A DNA stretch of 12,280 nt from assembly GCA_038237665.1 (NCBI GenBank), contig JBBRYK010000081.1:1-12280 (forward strand). Direction: 5' to 3'. The stretch's first letter is position 1. Each line of letters starts with the position of its first letter. The DNA is from JBBRYK01 sp038237665. GTDB taxonomy: Bacteria > Actinomycetota > Thermoleophilia > Gaiellales > Gaiellaceae. Shown here in pieces: positions 11,157 through 12,280 of this stretch. A model generated the notes under the pieces. That model made no database searches and had not been told where the DNA came from. It saw only the letters and a program-made list of their open reading frames with translations. The position numbers were made by a program, and so were the translations under genes.

Positions 11157-12215
11157 TTGAGGGTTTCGGGCTTCTCGAAACGAGAGCTGATCGAGCTGGC
11201 GGCAGGCGCCGGAGCTGTTGCCGTAACGGCTGCGCTCGTGTTCATGCATACGCCGGCCGTGCTTCGGTTCTCGATCGCCGCGGTCGCGCTGGCCCTGCTC
11301 GCGCGGATCGTCGGATCCTCGACCGAGCAGCTCGGGGGACGCACGGGGGCGGCCGGAGCAAGCGTGATCCAGTCTGCGCTGGCCAACCTGCCCGAACTCT
11401 TCATCGCCCTCTTTGCGCTGAACAAGGGCCTCACCAACGTGGTCCAGGCGGCCCTGGTCGGTTCGATCCTGGCCAACAGCATGCTCGTGCTCGGCGTTGC
11501 CTTCATCGTCGGGGGGATCCGCCACGGCAGGCAGGAGTTCCATTCGCCGTACGCACGCATGGTTGCGACGCTGACCGTTCTCGCCGCCTCGATCCTTGCT
11601 GTGCCGACGCTCGCGCACGAGTTCCACTCGCCGGCCGCTGCACACGGAAAGACCCTCAGCCTGATCTGCGCCGGCGTCCTACTCGCCATCTTCGGACTCA
11701 GCCTGCGCGGCCTCCTGTCTGACTTGCCCGGAGAGCCGCAGCACGAACCGCCGCGCTGGTCGCTCCAGGCGACGATCGCGGTGCTCGGCGGAGCGGCACT
11801 TGCTGCGGCGCTCGTCGCCGACTGGTTCGTGAACGCGCTCGGGCCGGCGATCCACTCGCTGCACATGAGCGAGGAATTCGCAGGTCTGGTCATCGTTGCC
11901 ATTGCAGGCAACGCGGTCGAGAACGTGATCGGGATCCAGCTCGCCGCACAGAACCGCCCCGACTTCGCGCTTGCGCTGATCTTCAACTCGTCGCTCCAGA
12001 TCGCCCTCGCGCTGGTGCCTGCGCTCGTGTTCGCCAGCCTCTTCTTTGCAACGAACCTGACCCTCGTCTTCCCGACCCTGCTGGTGGTCGCGCTGCTCTT
12101 CGCCGCCGGCCTGGGGGCCCTGATCGTCTACGACGGCGAAAGCACATGGTCAGAAGGTGTGCTTCTGGTCGGGCTCTACGTGGTGCTGGCGGCTTCCTTC
12201 TGGTGGGGAACGTGA
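11157..12215 (+). CDS. CAX-type cation (Ca2+)/proton antiporter
   Basis: This 352-residue CaCA-superfamily exchanger is predicted to have about ten or eleven membrane helices. The two inverted alpha-repeats are visible. Repeat 1 (about 55-120) reads STEQLGGRTG...ALANLPELFIALFALNKGL...LVGSILANSMLVLG. Repeat 2 reads IAGNAVENVIGIQLAAQN...FNSSLQIALALVPALV (249-292). The ion-coordinating Glu/Asn pairs are Asn77/Glu80 and Asn252/Glu255. Repeat 1 has ANLPE where CAX proteins usually have GNA-x-E. Expected role: export of Ca2+ or another divalent cation against the proton gradient. The start is TTG 11157, with a GGGGG stretch 11 bases upstream; no ATG or GTG lies close to the first helix. The longer open frame back to 10896 is antisense to the secreted-protein gene and was ignored. 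It converges with and overlaps the gene at 12176. Confidence 0.9.
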   Translation: MRVSGFSKRELIELAAGAGAVAVTAALVFMHTPAVLRFSIAAVALALLARIVGSSTEQLGGRTGAAGASVIQSALANLPELFIALFALNKGLTNVVQAALVGSILANSMLVLGVAFIVGGIRHGRQEFHSPYARMVATLTVLAASILAVPTLAHEFHSPAAAHGKTLSLICAGVLLAIFGLSLRGLLSDLPGEPQHEPPRWSLQATIAVLGGAALAAALVADWFVNALGPAIHSLHMSEEFAGLVIVAIAGNAVENVIGIQLAAQNRPDFALALIFNSSLQIALALVPALVFASLFFATNLTLVFPTLLVVALLFAAGLGALIVYDGESTWSEGVLLVGLYVVLAASFWWGT

Positions 12216-12280
12216 CGCCCGAGCAATAGGGCGGCGCCGACCATCGGCAGTCCGAATGAGAAATGCAGCCAGCTGTCCGC
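12176..12280 (-). CDS. C-terminal fragment of a membrane protein, DUF4383-like
   Basis: The minus frame entering from the right edge runs 34 codons to a TAG at 12178-12176. It encodes ADSWLHFSFGLPMVGAALLL, then GRHVPHQKEAASTT. The D-x-WLH-x-x-x-G-x-x-M-x-G pattern followed by a short basic tail is like the last helix of DUF4383 membrane proteins, whose role is unknown. The gene's start lies outside the window. Its last 40 bases overlap the 3' end of the exchanger gene in antisense (12176-12215). Only one helix can be seen, so the family call is tentative. Confidence 0.55.
   Translation of the reverse strand, partial: ADSWLHFSFGLPMVGAALLLGRHVPHQKEAASTT

Noticed and set aside
11115..11645. N-terminal extension of the 307-residue secreted protein
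   Set aside because: It is antisense to the exchanger, and it would bury the clear signal peptide that starts at ATG 11114.
1..12280. Defence system, mobile element, CRISPR array or RNA gene
   Set aside because: No transposase, integrase, nuclease-helicase pairing, regular spaced repeats, tRNA-like cloverleaf or rRNA segment was found on either strand. The gene content is metabolic, transport and repair.

Overview
The window is high-GC DNA (about two thirds G+C by eye) with dense, short-spaced genes, many GTG starts and 4-base NTGA overlaps inside operons. Together with the protein flavours (a polar amino-acid ABC cassette, a stand-alone LigD-type polymerase with a LigC-type ligase, secreted proteins of unknown family), this suggests a soil actinobacterium, perhaps of the class Thermoleophilia. 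That placement is inference from remembered family resemblance. No rRNA, tRNA, CRISPR array, insertion sequence or integrase is visible, and no gene-free stretch exceeds 300 bases. The window reads as ordinary chromosomal backbone with several poorly characterised genes.

Layout. (A) 1-3497, minus strand: a probable operon of secreted binding protein, permease and ATPase (amino-acid ABC importer), then a VOC/glyoxalase-fold protein and the N-terminal two hundred or so residues of a membrane glycosyltransferase-like protein that runs off the left edge. (B) 3521-6814: a stand-alone LigD-type polymerase/primase (plus strand) converges on a minus-strand operon of LigC-type ATP-dependent DNA ligase, GNAT acetyltransferase and methyltransferase. 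The polymerase and ligase look like a Prim-PolC/LigC gap-filling repair pair, with two unrelated enzymes between them. (C) 6836-8369, plus strand: a 93-residue protein of unknown function and FabF (beta-ketoacyl-ACP synthase II). (D) 8392-10089, minus strand: a small secreted protein, and a two-gene operon of flavin reductase-like protein and HAD phosphatase. (E) 10191-12280: a secreted aromatic-rich orphan protein (minus) divergent from a CAX-type cation/proton exchanger (plus), which ends inside the 3' end of a minus-strand membrane protein fragment (DUF4383-like).

The most notable sequence signal is regulatory. Five genes that begin transcription units have a TANNNT hexamer ending 6-8 bases before the start codon, with little or no Shine-Dalgarno sequence. 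This is the architecture of leaderless transcription. In the 23-base gap between the binding protein and the polymerase gene, two such hexamers on opposite strands share the same TA dinucleotide, so one compact element may drive both directions. The other item needing attention is the ABC permease: its conserved N-terminus extends about 65 codons upstream of the first conventional start codon, with no ATG, GTG or TTG available. I saw no convincing wholly new multi-gene system; the best candidates for new biology are the promoter layout, the polymerase/ligase arrangement and the two orphan secreted proteins.
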